Part shown: piece after piece, positions 16,924 to 26,048 of the stretch | Layout of the letters: each line of letters begins with the position of its first letter | How positions within the stretch are numbered: the stretch's first letter is position 1 | NCBI GenBank assembly: GCA_015709575.1 | Contig: CP054190.1 | Span: 62,001 to 126,000, forward strand | Source: Planctomycetia bacterium | Lineage (GTDB): Bacteria > Planctomycetota > Phycisphaerae > UBA1845 > Fen-1342 | Direction of reading: 5' to 3' | DNA length: 64,000 bases | Made by a program: the position numbers and the translations under genes | Notes under the pieces: generated by a model | Told to the model about the DNA's origin: nothing | Seen by the model: only the letters and a program-made list of their open reading frames with translations | The model's database searches: none

Positions 16924-18978
16924 CTACGGCCCCGGACCCGGGCACGGATCGCCGGGGGATGGAAGCGTGACGATGCAAGTGATAAACGGGTCGATATCAA
17001 ATGAGTTGAATTGCTGGTCGCGGTTGATATCGCTGGTGCACGTCACGATCTGCCAGCACCCCGCGGTGCCGGTCCACCCCGTCGGCGGACTGCCGCCACC
17101 ACCACCGCCACTCGATACGAGCGCAAGTATGAACTGGTCAATATCAAAATTATTAACGACCCCGTCGCAATTGACATCCCCCCACAGGCACACGGCGACG
17201 CAATCCGCCGGGCAGGGCGTGCCGGCCGGTCGAATCGATCCGGATAGTCGAAAGCACTGCACCACTTGCGCCTCTACGCAACCGCCGCCCGGCAGGCAAC
17301 AGGAACGCACTTCTGAGCAGAGTTCAGGAGTGCAATCCGGCTGCCCGGAATAGACCCGCCCGCCCGCAGTTCCGCAGGCGATCTCAGTAATCCGCCGGCA
17401 CGTGCCATCCGCCATGCAGCAGGTCATAGCCGGCGGACAGAGGGCCGCCGAGCAGGCAACGCCGGCGGCACGCTGGCTGCCCTGAGCCTGCGCACAGGCC
17501 GCGGGCAGCAGTTCCTGGCAACTGCCGTCGATGAAGCAGCACGCGCGCGGCGCGCAGTTCTCCAGCGCGAGCGTGTATTCGCCGCAAGGCGACGGCCGAA
17601 CGGCGATCCAATGAACGCCCGGCTGCCACTGAATTGGATCGACCACGCCACTCGTCGCGGCTCCGCACGGAGGACATGCCATTGATGCGCCCACCAACGA
17701 CGATAAGCCGGGGGCCGTCACCGTGGCGCGCAGGCAGACCGGCTCCGTCACAACGATTCGGTAGACGACATCTTCGGATTGCGCAGCGCAGTTCAGACTG
17801 CGCGACATGCCGCACGAGTTTCTCGTGTCCGTATACGGCAGTTGCGCCGGCACGGTCAACTGAATCGGGTTGATGCAGCCGCTTCCCAGCGGGGCGGGGC
17901 ACTGGGCCGTCTCGCACGACGTCCCTAGCGCCTGCGGCTGGCCGCCCGTGTAAGCGCACGCCAACGCGGAAAGGGCGCGGCAATCTCCGTCGCCGTAGCA
18001 GCAGGCGCGCGGGCAGTATTCGAGAACGCACGGCACGCCGCCGCCGAGGAACACGCCGCCCGCGGCCGCGCACATTTCCACGGTCATGTCGGCATTGCAG
18101 CCGTCGGCGATGCAGCAGGCGCCTGGGCCGCTGCCCGCGACGTAGAAGCGCACCCAGCCGATCGCGGGCCCCTCTCCGATCGGAACATCGATCGCCAGTT
18201 GCTGCGCCAGCATCGCCCCGTAGGAGAAGGTCGCTCGTACCGTCGTGTTGGAGGCGGAACTCGGCGCCACCGTCATCCCGGGGAATGCGGTGCGCGCAGC
18301 AGCGGACCCGGGCGAATAAATCTGCGCGGTCGAGACGCCGAGCAGGTACTCCCCACCGCTGAACGTGAGCGTGAACGAGTTGGCCGTCCAGCCCGGCGCA
18401 GAAGTGAACAGCGAGTCGAACAGCACGACGTTCCCGCCGCTGGGCACCGCGGCCCGAATGCTGCCCGGCGGCAGAATCGCGGGGAGCAGCACCGGCATCA
18501 CCGATGAACAGGTCAGCGTCGCCACATAGGGATCGGTGGTCGTCTCGTCGCCGCCGAACCGCACATCCATTTGGTCGAGGCTGCCCGCGCCGAGGCCGTA
18601 CCACGCCACATATCGCCCGCCATCCGCCGCGGGAAACGCCGATTGCAGCGACACGTCCGCGGTGGCGCTCTCGGGCGTCCGGCCACGCAGCGTGAAACTG
18701 CGATTCGGAGGCGGAATGTGCAACTCGTAACGTTGAATCTGCCCAAGGGGGGCGGGGGTGCGCAGCAGGTAGTGATCGACCGTGGTCGGTCCGGGGTTCA
18801 GGAAGGAATCCAGCCCGGTCGAGACGCCGGTGATGCCGTCGCCGCATTGCAGGTCCACGACCTGTGGGGCGGCGCGGCGGTCGTTCGGCTCGACCTCGGG
18901 AAAAATCTCCGCCACCGCGGCCGATGCGCAGAGCATTGCCGCGAGCGCCGCCGGCCCCAGGAAACGTACGACCAGCAT
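16924..18978 (-). CDS. Secreted Cys-rich modular protein with dockerin-like repeats (paralogue B)
   Basis: A 684-residue exported protein with the same plan as its downstream neighbour: signal peptide (MLVVRFLGPAALAAMLCASA, cleaved before EIFPEVEPND), PPC-like domain, two Cys modules (ACCIADGC, ACCYGDGDC), a second PPC-like domain (GSGCINPIQ to YTLALENC), and three Cys modules (ACCFIDGSC, TCCMADGTC, SCCLPGGGC). It ends with one dockerin-like pair (GDVNCDGVVNNFD and SDINRDQQFNSFD) and a Pro/Gly tail. The ATG at 18978 has AGGGG about 6 nt upstream. The two genes clearly arose by tandem duplication; the spacer is about 100 nt, so they may share a transcript. Confidence 0.85.
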   Translation of the reverse strand: MLVVRFLGPAALAAMLCASAAVAEIFPEVEPNDRRAAPQVVDLQCGDGITGVSTGLDSFLNPGPTTVDHYLLRTPAPLGQIQRYELHIPPPNRSFTLRGRTPESATADVSLQSAFPAADGGRYVAWYGLGAGSLDQMDVRFGGDETTTDPYVATLTCSSVMPVLLPAILPPGSIRAAVPSGGNVVLFDSLFTSAPGWTANSFTLTFSGGEYLLGVSTAQIYSPGSAAARTAFPGMTVAPSSASNTTVRATFSYGAMLAQQLAIDVPIGEGPAIGWVRFYVAGSGPGACCIADGCNADMTVEMCAAAGGVFLGGGVPCVLEYCPRACCYGDGDCRALSALACAYTGGQPQALGTSCETAQCPAPLGSGCINPIQLTVPAQLPYTDTRNSCGMSRSLNCAAQSEDVVYRIVVTEPVCLRATVTAPGLSSLVGASMACPPCGAATSGVVDPIQWQPGVHWIAVRPSPCGEYTLALENCAPRACCFIDGSCQELLPAACAQAQGSQRAAGVACSAALCPPAMTCCMADGTCRRITEIACGTAGGRVYSGQPDCTPELCSEVRSCCLPGGGCVEAQVVQCFRLSGSIRPAGTPCPADCVAVCLWGDVNCDGVVNNFDIDQFILALVSSGGGGGGSPPTGWTGTAGCWQIVTCTSDINRDQQFNSFDIDPFITCIVTLPSPGDPCPGPGP

Positions 18979-19043
18979 GTCTATCCCCTTGCGGCCGCCG
19001 ATCGTGCCGCCTGCCAGGCTTCGCCCGTTCGCGAACCTGCCTG

Positions 19044-19049
19044 ATCATA
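19044..19049 (-). promoter_or_regulatory. Candidate extended -10 for the tandem secreted-protein genes
   Basis: The minus strand reads TGC-TATGAT, an extended -10 with five of six consensus bases, 65 nt upstream of the ATG at 18978. No good -35 is present, which is usual for extended -10 promoters. Confidence 0.4.
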
Positions 19050-19093
19050 GCACGGCGGCCGGACCGACCGTCGCAGGACCGCGGCCGCAGGGC

Positions 19094-19099
19094 TACACT
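19094..19099 (+). promoter_or_regulatory. Candidate -10 for the ABC transporter operon
   Basis: TACACT lies 45 nt before the GTG at 19145 in the divergent spacer. The matching -35 is poor, so this is a weak call. Confidence 0.25.
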
Positions 19100-19144
19100 T
19101 GATGCCGCGTTGAGCGGCTCGATGATTGCCAGCCGGATGGCGGT

Positions 19145-21574
19145 GTGGCGACGGCAGCCGCGCTTGAGAATCGCACGAGGCCCTGCGCACCCTTCATGCC
19201 CCCCAGGCCCGGCTCTCCACTGGCACGCGCTGCCCGGCTGACGCTCGCGGGCGTCGCCGTCGCGGTCGTGCTGGCGTCATTCGCGTGGGTGCTGACGCGC
19301 CCGCTGCGGACCGCGGCGCGGATCGGCGAACGGGTCGAGCTGACCGTCATGCACTGGGCCGGCGGCGGCGGGCAGGATGAAGACCGCATCGTCTCCGAGA
19401 TGATCGCGGACTTTGAGCGTGCTCACCCGCACGTCACCGTGCGGCGCATCAACCCCGGCGACGCGGCCAGCTACTACACCAAGCTCCAGACCATGATGGG
19501 CGCCGGAACGCCGCCGGACGTCTTTTACGTCGGCCATGAGCGCGTCGCCATCTTCGCCTCGCGCGGCCTGCTGCGCCCGGTGGAGCCGCTGATCCACGCC
19601 GACGCGGCGGCGGGTCGAAGCTCCGCCGCGCTCGACGAGTTTTTTCCCACCACGCTCGATTGCTTCCGCTTCGACGGAAACCGCACCGGACACGGGCCGC
19701 TCTACGGCATTCCCAAGGACTTCACGCCCGTCGGCTTTTACTACAACCGCGACCTGTTCCGCCGCGCCGGACTGGCCGAACCCGCCGACGACTGGACCTG
19801 GGACGACTTCCTGCACGCGGCGCGGACGATCGGGCGGATGCCCGGCTGCACCGGGGCGCATGTCGTGAGCTGGCCGGCGATGGTGCGGCTGTACCTGTGG
19901 ACCTACGGACTGGACATCATCGGCGACGACTTCGACGAGCTGCGAACGCGCGACCCGGCCGTGATCGCCGCGCTGGAGCGGCTGCGCTCGTGGCGCTTCA
20001 CCGAGCGCGGCACGCTGACCGACAGCAGCCTGCAGGTCACGATTGAGGACAGCCTGCTGCTGGCGGGCAACGTCGGGATGGTCGGACCCTTCGGCCGCTG
20101 GGTGGTTCCGACCTATCGGCGCATCCGGGACTTCGAGTGGGATTTCGCCCCGCTGCCGCGCGGCACACAGTCCGCCAACGCGGTGTTTTCCGTGGCGTGG
20201 TGCATCGGGCGCGACAGCGCGCATCCCGTCGAAGCATGGGAATTGATCAAGCACATGACCGGACAGCGCGGGCAGGAAAACACCGCCCGCTCGGGGCTGG
20301 CGCTGCCGACGATGAAATCCGTCGCGCGCGGGCCGGTGTTTCTGGATGAGTCGCTGCCGCCGCGCCGCAACGGCTCCTTCCTCGTTGCGGCCGAAGCGGC
20401 CCGCTCGATGCCCTGGCCGGACACGCTGAAGTTTGAGGCGCTGCTGCAAGGGGCGTTCGAACTGTGCATCAAGACCGGGGCGCGCTCGGTGCCCGAAGCG
20501 CTGCAGACCTTCGAGCGCGCCTGGCGGCGCGAGCTGGAGGCGCCGCTGGCACGGAGAGATTTCCCGCCGGTCGCCTGGGGGGCGATCGTCTGGAGCATCG
20601 CCGGTGCGGCCGGCGCGGGCGGGCTGGTGATCGCGATTCTCTGGCTGCGCGGCGCGGGCAGCCGCCGTGCGCGGCGCGAGGAACTCGCGGGCGTGGGCTT
20701 CGTCAGCCCCTGGTTGCTCGGATTTGCGCTGTTTACCGCCTTTCCACTCGTTCTGTCGCTGATCCTCGCCTTTTCCAGGTGGACCGGCTCCGCCCCGCTC
20801 AGCGACGCGCGCTGGGTCGGACTCGCCAACTTCACGCAGATGATCGGCCACGACGAGCGCTTCCGCAGCGCGCTGGCCGTGACGCTCGCCTATGCGGCCC
20901 TGGCGGTTCCGGCGTCGCAGCTCTTTGCGCTGTTCGCCGCGGCGCTGATGGCCCTGGAGCTGCGCTTCATCGGCCTGTTCCGCAGCGCCTGGTACCTGCC
21001 GAGCGTGTTGGCCGGCGTCGGCGTGGCCGTCCTGTGGCGCTGGATTTTCGACGGCCGCGGCGGACTGCTGAACACGCTGCTGCGCCCCTTCGCGCACCTG
21101 CTGGGCGTTTCGCCGCCGGACTGGCTGGCGGTCGACGCGGCCACGTGGGGAGCGCCGGCGTTCGCGATCATGTCGCTCTGGACGATCGGCGGCTCGATGA
21201 TGATCTATCTCGCGGGGCTGAAGGGCATCTCGCGCGAGCTGTACGAGGCGGCCGCGATCGACGGGGCGGGGCGGCTGCGGCGGCTGCTGAGCGTCACGCT
21301 GCCGATGCTGTCGCCGGTGATCTTCTTCAACGGGATCATGGCGATCATCGGCAGTTTCCAGGTGTTCGTGCAGAGCTTCGTCATGACCTCCGGCGGTCCG
21401 GGCGACGCGACGCGATTCTATGTGCTCTATCTCTACAACCAGGCGTTCGATTATCACGAGATGGGCTACGCATCGGCGATGGCGTGGCTGCTGCTGCTGA
21501 TCGTGCTGACGCTCACGTTGCTGGTGATGCGCGGCAGCCGGCGATTCGTCTATTACGAAGGGCTGCGGACATGA
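19145..21574 (+). CDS. ABC transporter: solute-binding protein fused to permease
   Basis: An 809-residue fusion. One N-terminal helix (about 30-52) is followed by a complete type 1 sugar-binding-protein domain (about 65-450). That domain opens VELTVMHWAGGGGQDEDRIV, continues TKLQTMMGAGTPPDVFYV and GIPKDFTPVGFYYNRDLF, and has the usual ENTARSGLALPT late motif. A helix near 475 then leads into a MalF-type permease (about 500-809) with the cytoplasmic EAA loop ELYEAAAIDGAGRLRR. The binding domain would therefore be held on the outer face next to its own channel. The partner permease overlaps as ATGA. No ATPase is encoded nearby. The ATG at 19196 is an alternative start. Confidence 0.88.
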   Translation: MATAAALENRTRPCAPFMPPRPGSPLARAARLTLAGVAVAVVLASFAWVLTRPLRTAARIGERVELTVMHWAGGGGQDEDRIVSEMIADFERAHPHVTVRRINPGDAASYYTKLQTMMGAGTPPDVFYVGHERVAIFASRGLLRPVEPLIHADAAAGRSSAALDEFFPTTLDCFRFDGNRTGHGPLYGIPKDFTPVGFYYNRDLFRRAGLAEPADDWTWDDFLHAARTIGRMPGCTGAHVVSWPAMVRLYLWTYGLDIIGDDFDELRTRDPAVIAALERLRSWRFTERGTLTDSSLQVTIEDSLLLAGNVGMVGPFGRWVVPTYRRIRDFEWDFAPLPRGTQSANAVFSVAWCIGRDSAHPVEAWELIKHMTGQRGQENTARSGLALPTMKSVARGPVFLDESLPPRRNGSFLVAAEAARSMPWPDTLKFEALLQGAFELCIKTGARSVPEALQTFERAWRRELEAPLARRDFPPVAWGAIVWSIAGAAGAGGLVIAILWLRGAGSRRARREELAGVGFVSPWLLGFALFTAFPLVLSLILAFSRWTGSAPLSDARWVGLANFTQMIGHDERFRSALAVTLAYAALAVPASQLFALFAAALMALELRFIGLFRSAWYLPSVLAGVGVAVLWRWIFDGRGGLLNTLLRPFAHLLGVSPPDWLAVDAATWGAPAFAIMSLWTIGGSMMIYLAGLKGISRELYEAAAIDGAGRLRRLLSVTLPMLSPVIFFNGIMAIIGSFQVFVQSFVMTSGGPGDATRFYVLYLYNQAFDYHEMGYASAMAWLLLLIVLTLTLLVMRGSRRFVYYEGLRT

Positions 21575-22509
21575 TCCCGACGCCGCACGCACCACCGCCC
21601 GATGCGGGCAGCCCCGGCACTGCGCGCGCCGCGCCGCCGGCGCCCCGGCGAATGCGCTGGACCGACGTGCTGGCGTATGCGCTGCTGTGCGCGGGCGCGG
21701 CGGCCATGCTGTTCCCGCTATGGTGGATGCTGATCATCAGCCTGCTGCCACCCGACCGCGCCGGCGAGGCGGTGCTCGGCACGGGAACAATCCGGCTGTG
21801 GACGTGGACACCGCAGTGGGAAAACTACGCCGACGCGCTGCGACGGATGGGGTCGGTCGAGTGGCGCGGCTTCGTCGATGCGGCGGCCAACACGGTCGTC
21901 GTGACGACCCTGGCGGTGGTCGGGCAGATTATCTCATGCTCGCTGGTCGGATACGGCTTCGCCCGGCTGCGCTTCCGCGGGCGCGAGCCGCTGTTCGTGC
22001 TGATGCTCTCGACAATGATGCTGCCGGCGCAAGTGACGATGATCCCGCTGTTCATCCTGTTCCGCTGGGTCGGCTGGATCGACAGCATCCTGCCGCTGGT
22101 GGTGCCGGTGTTCTTCGGCACGCCGTTCTTCATCTTCATGTTTCGGCAGTTCTTCGCACAGATTCCCGAAGCGCTGGTCGAAGCAGCCCGCCTCGACGGC
22201 GCGGGACACCTGGGCATCTGGCTGCGGATCATGCTGCCGCTGTGCAAGCCGGTGATCGCCATCACGGCGATTTTCACCTTCATCGGCACGTGGAACGATT
22301 TCTTGTTCCCCCTCATTTTCCTGCACAGCGAAGAACAGGCCACCCTCGCCGTCGCGCTCAACAGCTTCCGCAATCAATATGGCGGTGTGACGGACGTGCA
22401 TCTGCTGATGGCCGCCAGCCTGGTGACGATGATCCCGTGCATCGTGCTCTTCTTCGTGGCGCAACGGCAGTTCGTCGCAGGCATCCAACTCGGCGGCGTG
22501 AAGGGCTGA
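21571..22509 (+). CDS. Carbohydrate ABC transporter permease (MalG type)
   Basis: A 312-residue integral membrane subunit with six predicted helices after a Pro/Ala-rich cytoplasmic tail. It has the MalG-family features: the FPLWWMLIISLLPPD opening after TM1, the GYGFARLRFRGRE stretch, TMMLPAQVTMIPLF, and the EAA loop EALVEAARLDGAGHLGIWLRIMLP that contacts the ATPase. It ends in the family's QRQFVAGIQLGGVKG. The ATG overlaps the stop of the fused binding protein/permease as ATGA, so the two are coupled and form the heterodimeric channel. The missing ATPase must be a shared MsmK/UgpC-type protein encoded elsewhere. Confidence 0.93.
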   Translation: MIPTPHAPPPDAGSPGTARAAPPAPRRMRWTDVLAYALLCAGAAAMLFPLWWMLIISLLPPDRAGEAVLGTGTIRLWTWTPQWENYADALRRMGSVEWRGFVDAAANTVVVTTLAVVGQIISCSLVGYGFARLRFRGREPLFVLMLSTMMLPAQVTMIPLFILFRWVGWIDSILPLVVPVFFGTPFFIFMFRQFFAQIPEALVEAARLDGAGHLGIWLRIMLPLCKPVIAITAIFTFIGTWNDFLFPLIFLHSEEQATLAVALNSFRNQYGGVTDVHLLMAASLVTMIPCIVLFFVAQRQFVAGIQLGGVKG

Positions 22510-22571
22510 CGGTCCACGGAACCTGTAGCGGCCTCTCGCATCCTGCGCCTTCGCGAACCGCCGCGGCCGCG

Positions 22572-23057
22572 CTACCCGCGCAGCCCAGGCATCAGCAGCG
22601 GCAACGGCACGCCGCGCACGTCTGTAACCGCATCGGCATAACGCGGGGCCTCGATCCTTCGGCGATGCAGGTTCTTCCGCCGTCCCCGCGTGCTGCGACC
22701 GCGGCGCTTGGCCCGCGGCGGGTGCTTCGCCAGGTACTCATCCAAGTGCTCGGGCGTGGCGAAGTGCTGCTGCCATCCATAATCGCCGGAGTGATAGTCG
22801 CAATTCTCCGTCGAGTACTCGCGGCAGATCCGCGGGCGCGTTTCGTAAATCCCACAGCGGTGATCACTGCGCAGATGCCGGCAGGTGGTCGATATGAGGA
22901 TGTACCAGTCGCCGTCTTCAACGAACACCTGGATCCCTTCGTGCAGCAGGTACCAGCGGATGTCGTCGAAGTCGCTGGCCGTCTGCGGCTCATCCAGAGG
23001 AAGAGCGATGTAGCGGCAGCAGGCCGCGGTGCAGTGCTCACACAGAATGCCGGGCAT
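22572..23057 (-). CDS. YkgJ family Cys-cluster protein
   Basis: A 161-residue cytoplasmic protein with the YkgJ/Fe-S oxidoreductase-like cysteine pattern: CEHCTAACC near the N-terminus, then CRHLRSDHRCGIYETRPRICREYSTENC, eight Cys that probably bind zinc or an Fe-S cluster. The C-terminal 50 residues are strongly basic (RAKRRGRSTRGRRK), which suggests nucleic acid contact. The molecular role of the family is not established. The ATG at 23057 has GGGAG 9 nt upstream. It follows the membrane-protein gene by 17 nt. Confidence 0.85.
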   Translation of the reverse strand: MPGILCEHCTAACCRYIALPLDEPQTASDFDDIRWYLLHEGIQVFVEDGDWYILISTTCRHLRSDHRCGIYETRPRICREYSTENCDYHSGDYGWQQHFATPEHLDEYLAKHPPRAKRRGRSTRGRRKNLHRRRIEAPRYADAVTDVRGVPLPLLMPGLRG

Positions 23058-23074
23058 TTCGCCACGCTCCCATT

Positions 23075-23485
23075 TCAGCGAATAGACGGTCGCGCCGGCG
23101 TCGCTGGCAAAGCCGCGACCGACAGCGCCACCTGTAACAATGCCGCTGCCGACCACAGCAGCAGCCGCGCCCGCCCCAGCAGCCACTCCCGCGTCGCGAC
23201 GTCGTCGCGGGCGGCCGAGGGCATTGCATCCCCCCGGATTACCAGCGCCGCCCAGACCGCCCCGGCCGCGAACAGCAGCACCACCGCGGTCCCCGTACTG
23301 CGAAAGCCGGGGCGCAACGCCGGTCGCGCGACGAATAGACCCAGCAGGTTGCAGGCGCCGCCCAGCAACAATATTGCGCGAACGAGCGTGATCTGCTGCG
23401 GATCGGCGTCCCGCGACGATTCCGCCGCCACGGCTACCACGATCGCGGCGACCAGCAGTCCGGCATGGACGATTTTTCTCACCAC
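23075..23485 (-). CDS. Small polytopic membrane protein of unknown function
   Basis: A 136-residue protein with four hydrophobic segments (about 8-22, 34-54, 66-84, 103-125) joined by short loops, one of them Asp/Arg-rich (IRGDAMPSAARDDVATRE). I recognise no family. The start is one of two consecutive GTG codons at 23485/23482. Hydrophobicity, the tight spacing to the YkgJ gene and the lack of a rival frame support it as real, and it is probably cotranscribed with ykgJ. Confidence 0.6.
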   Translation of the reverse strand: MVRKIVHAGLLVAAIVVAVAAESSRDADPQQITLVRAILLLGGACNLLGLFVARPALRPGFRSTGTAVVLLFAAGAVWAALVIRGDAMPSAARDDVATREWLLGRARLLLWSAAALLQVALSVAALPATPARPSIR

Positions 23486-23557
23486 AGACGGGTTTACCCC
23501 CCCGCTGCGCCTTGTGCAAGCGGCCGGACGAACGCACGTCGGCGGCGCCCCGCGCCA

Positions 23558-25174
23558 TTACGACCGCCGGCCGGCGCGTGCGTTGTTCCGCCGACCAGGT
23601 GCCCGGCGCTTCACGCCGTTGCGGCCAATCGAGGTAAAGGGTGATGCGTCCGCCCGGGACACCTGAACCGTCACGCCCGGCAATCGCTTTCGCAGCCAGT
23701 CGGTGATGCGGCCGAGCACCGGCTGCTCGCTCTCGTAGTGGCCGACGTGCAGCGCGGTGATGCCGCGCTTGAGCAGCTCCAGCGCATCATGGTGCTTGAA
23801 CTCGCCGGTGACGTAGAGCGTCCGCGGGTCGCGAAAGTGGTTTACGCCGAATGACCCGGCCGCCGCGGCCACCGCCTCAAACGGCCGGTCCAGCGACCCG
23901 ACCGCCCGCGCGTTTCGCAGGTCCACGCGACGGCCGAGCTGATCCAGCAGCTCGCGGCCGTCGACCGGGGCGCGCAGCCGACCGATGCGCCCCATCCCGG
24001 CTTCGCCGCGGCCCACCACCCCGCGCAGCGGGTACACGTCGAAAGCCGGCTCCTCGTAGGGGTGCGCTGCATAAAGCGCGCGCACGACCCCGCCCAGCGC
24101 CGCGCCCGGCACGACCATCTCGATCCGCAACTCCGCCACCGTTTCGAGCCGGCCGCGCCGGCCCACGCGCGGGTTGGAAGCCTCATTACCGCGAAAGGTG
24201 CCGACGCCGGCGGTTTCGAAGCTGCACTCGTCGTAATTGCCAATCCGGCCGGCGCCAGCGGCCGCCAATGCCGCGCGAAGCTCGGCGGCCTGCTCCATCG
24301 GCACGAACACCGCCAGTTTGAACAGCCGGCCCTCCTCGATGATCGGCTCGATCGGGCGGCGCTCGACGATGTCAAATGCGTCCAGCAGCAGGTCGTTCGT
24401 TCCGCCGACGGCCGCATCCAGCGCCGTGTGCACGGCCAGCAGCGCCGTCCGGGCGGCGAGCAGTTCGCCCAGCGCCGCCGTGGGGCACTGTGCCGACTCC
24501 GTGACGGCGCGAATGCCCTTGAAGATCGGCGGGTGATACAGCACGAGCGCGTCCGAGCGGGATTGCAGCGCTTCGGCTGCGACCGCATCGGTCAGATCAA
24601 TCGCCACCAGCACGCGCTGCACCCGCCGCGTCGCCCGCCCGGCCAGCAGCCCGACGTTGTCCCATTCCGCCGCGCAGCGCAGCGCCGCGAGCTGATCGAC
24701 CGCGGCGAGCAGGTCGCCGACCGTGGCCCGGCTGCGCGCTGCGCCGGATGATGCGCCGCGCGCGGCGCCGCTCCTTCCGGAGCGCTTTCCGATGACGGCG
24801 CGTGTGCGCCGGGCGCTGTCTGTCCGCGACGCGCGCGGCGACTCATCCGAGCGTGATGCCCGCGCCGCGGTATCGGCCGATGGCGGCGTGCGCCCCGGTC
24901 GCACGGCGCGCGGAACGGGCTTCGAGCCGGCGGCGCGCGGTTCCGAAGATGTGCCGGGGGCGCCCTCGGCCATGCGCCCGGTCGAGACGCCGTGACGGTT
25001 CAATCCGCCCTTGGCGAGCAGGCTCTCCTGCGGCGCGTCCGGCAGGCTGCTCTCGCCGCCGCGTTGCACCATCTTGCGGGTCCAGCCGCGGTCGTCGCTG
25101 CCCGGGCCGCGCGGCACGGAGCCGTCCGACGCCCCGCGCCCGATCCCGGTGTCCCAGCTTTTACCCCTGGGCAT
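23558..25174 (-). CDS. NIF3-like dinuclear metal protein (DUF34) with basic N-terminal extension
   Basis: A 538-residue protein. From about residue 150 it is a complete NIF3/YqfO-type protein: WDNVGLLAG, the metal ligand H in VLYHPPIFKG, VHTALDAAVGGTND (H and D ligands), a middle CutA-like insertion (AVFVPMEQAAELRAAL to HPYEEPAFDVYPL), and the last ligands in VTGEFKHHDAL and HVGHYESEQP. The first 150 residues are a low-complexity Arg/Ser/Gly/Ala tract not found in ordinary NIF3 proteins. The ATG at 25174 has GGGAG 7 nt upstream and overlaps the end of the aminotransferase gene, which supports the extension being translated. NIF3 proteins are metal-binding hexamers of debated function. Confidence 0.82.
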   Translation of the reverse strand: MPRGKSWDTGIGRGASDGSVPRGPGSDDRGWTRKMVQRGGESSLPDAPQESLLAKGGLNRHGVSTGRMAEGAPGTSSEPRAAGSKPVPRAVRPGRTPPSADTAARASRSDESPRASRTDSARRTRAVIGKRSGRSGAARGASSGAARSRATVGDLLAAVDQLAALRCAAEWDNVGLLAGRATRRVQRVLVAIDLTDAVAAEALQSRSDALVLYHPPIFKGIRAVTESAQCPTAALGELLAARTALLAVHTALDAAVGGTNDLLLDAFDIVERRPIEPIIEEGRLFKLAVFVPMEQAAELRAALAAAGAGRIGNYDECSFETAGVGTFRGNEASNPRVGRRGRLETVAELRIEMVVPGAALGGVVRALYAAHPYEEPAFDVYPLRGVVGRGEAGMGRIGRLRAPVDGRELLDQLGRRVDLRNARAVGSLDRPFEAVAAAAGSFGVNHFRDPRTLYVTGEFKHHDALELLKRGITALHVGHYESEQPVLGRITDWLRKRLPGVTVQVSRADASPFTSIGRNGVKRRAPGRRNNARAGRRS

Positions 25175-26048
25175 TGGAACACTCCCTTCGCACACACTCG
25201 CCATAGGCCTCGTGCAGGCGGCGCGTCAGCGCGCCGGGCTTGCCGGAGCCGATGGCATGCTGATCCACCCCGATCACGGACAACAGCTCCATCATGCTGT
25301 TGGTCACAAACACCTCGTCGGCGTCGAGCACGTCTTCGAGCTGCAATCGCTGCTCGGCGGCCGGAATTCCGAGATGCCCTGCCAGCTCCAGCACCGTCGC
25401 CCGGGTCACGCCCGGCAGCACCGGAAGATCCGTCGGCGGTGTGCGCAGCGCGCCGTCCTTCACGATGAACACGTTGCTGATCGCCCCCTCGGCGACCTCG
25501 TTGTCGATCGTCAGCCAGAGCGACTCCATCGCGCCCGCGGCATGCGCCTCGCGCAGCGACGCCAATCGCGAGAAATAGCTGACGGCCTTGTGCCCCGTGA
25601 GCGGATCGAACGGGTTCTGCCGCCAGCGGCTGACGGTCATGCTGATGCCGCGCGCATACAACTCGGGCGGATACAGCCCGCCCGTAACCGCCGTCGCGAG
25701 GATCGTAAGCTCGGGCGTCTCGCGCTCCGATGGGCGCAGCGTGCCGGTAGTGACCGTCAGGCGAACCCGCGCATCCGCGAGTTCGGTGGCATTGACGACC
25801 TGGCATAATTGCTCGTTCATCCGGTCAATTTCCGGAATCGAGCTCCAGCCCAGCGTCTGCGCGGATTTCGCCAGCCGCTCCAGGTGCCGCCGCGCCCGAA
25901 ATACCCGCCCCTGGTAGGCGCGCATGGTTTCAAACAGCCCGACCCCCTGCAGCAGACCGGCGTCGAACGCGCTGATCTGCGCCTGCTCCGGCTGCATCAG
26001 CCGCCCATTGATGCTGACCCACTCGCGCACCACGGCTGCTCCCTTCAC
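25161..26048 (-). CDS. Aminotransferase class IV (PLP-dependent)
   Basis: A 295-residue fold-type IV PLP enzyme. It shows GLFETMRAYQGRVFRARRHLERL at the N-terminus, the catalytic Lys in GHKAVSYFSRLASLREA, and ESLWLTIDNEVAEGAISNVFIVKDG, where the Glu and the SNVF loop hold the PLP ring and phosphate. The family includes branched-chain aminotransferase, D-amino-acid aminotransferase and 4-amino-4-deoxychorismate lyase; these motifs do not decide between them. The GTG start overlaps the stop of the glycosyltransferase gene as GTGA, and its stop lies inside the NIF3 gene start, so three genes are chained by overlaps. Confidence 0.88.
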   Translation of the reverse strand: MKGAAVVREWVSINGRLMQPEQAQISAFDAGLLQGVGLFETMRAYQGRVFRARRHLERLAKSAQTLGWSSIPEIDRMNEQLCQVVNATELADARVRLTVTTGTLRPSERETPELTILATAVTGGLYPPELYARGISMTVSRWRQNPFDPLTGHKAVSYFSRLASLREAHAAGAMESLWLTIDNEVAEGAISNVFIVKDGALRTPPTDLPVLPGVTRATVLELAGHLGIPAAEQRLQLEDVLDADEVFVTNSMMELLSVIGVDQHAIGSGKPGALTRRLHEAYGECVRRECSNAQG

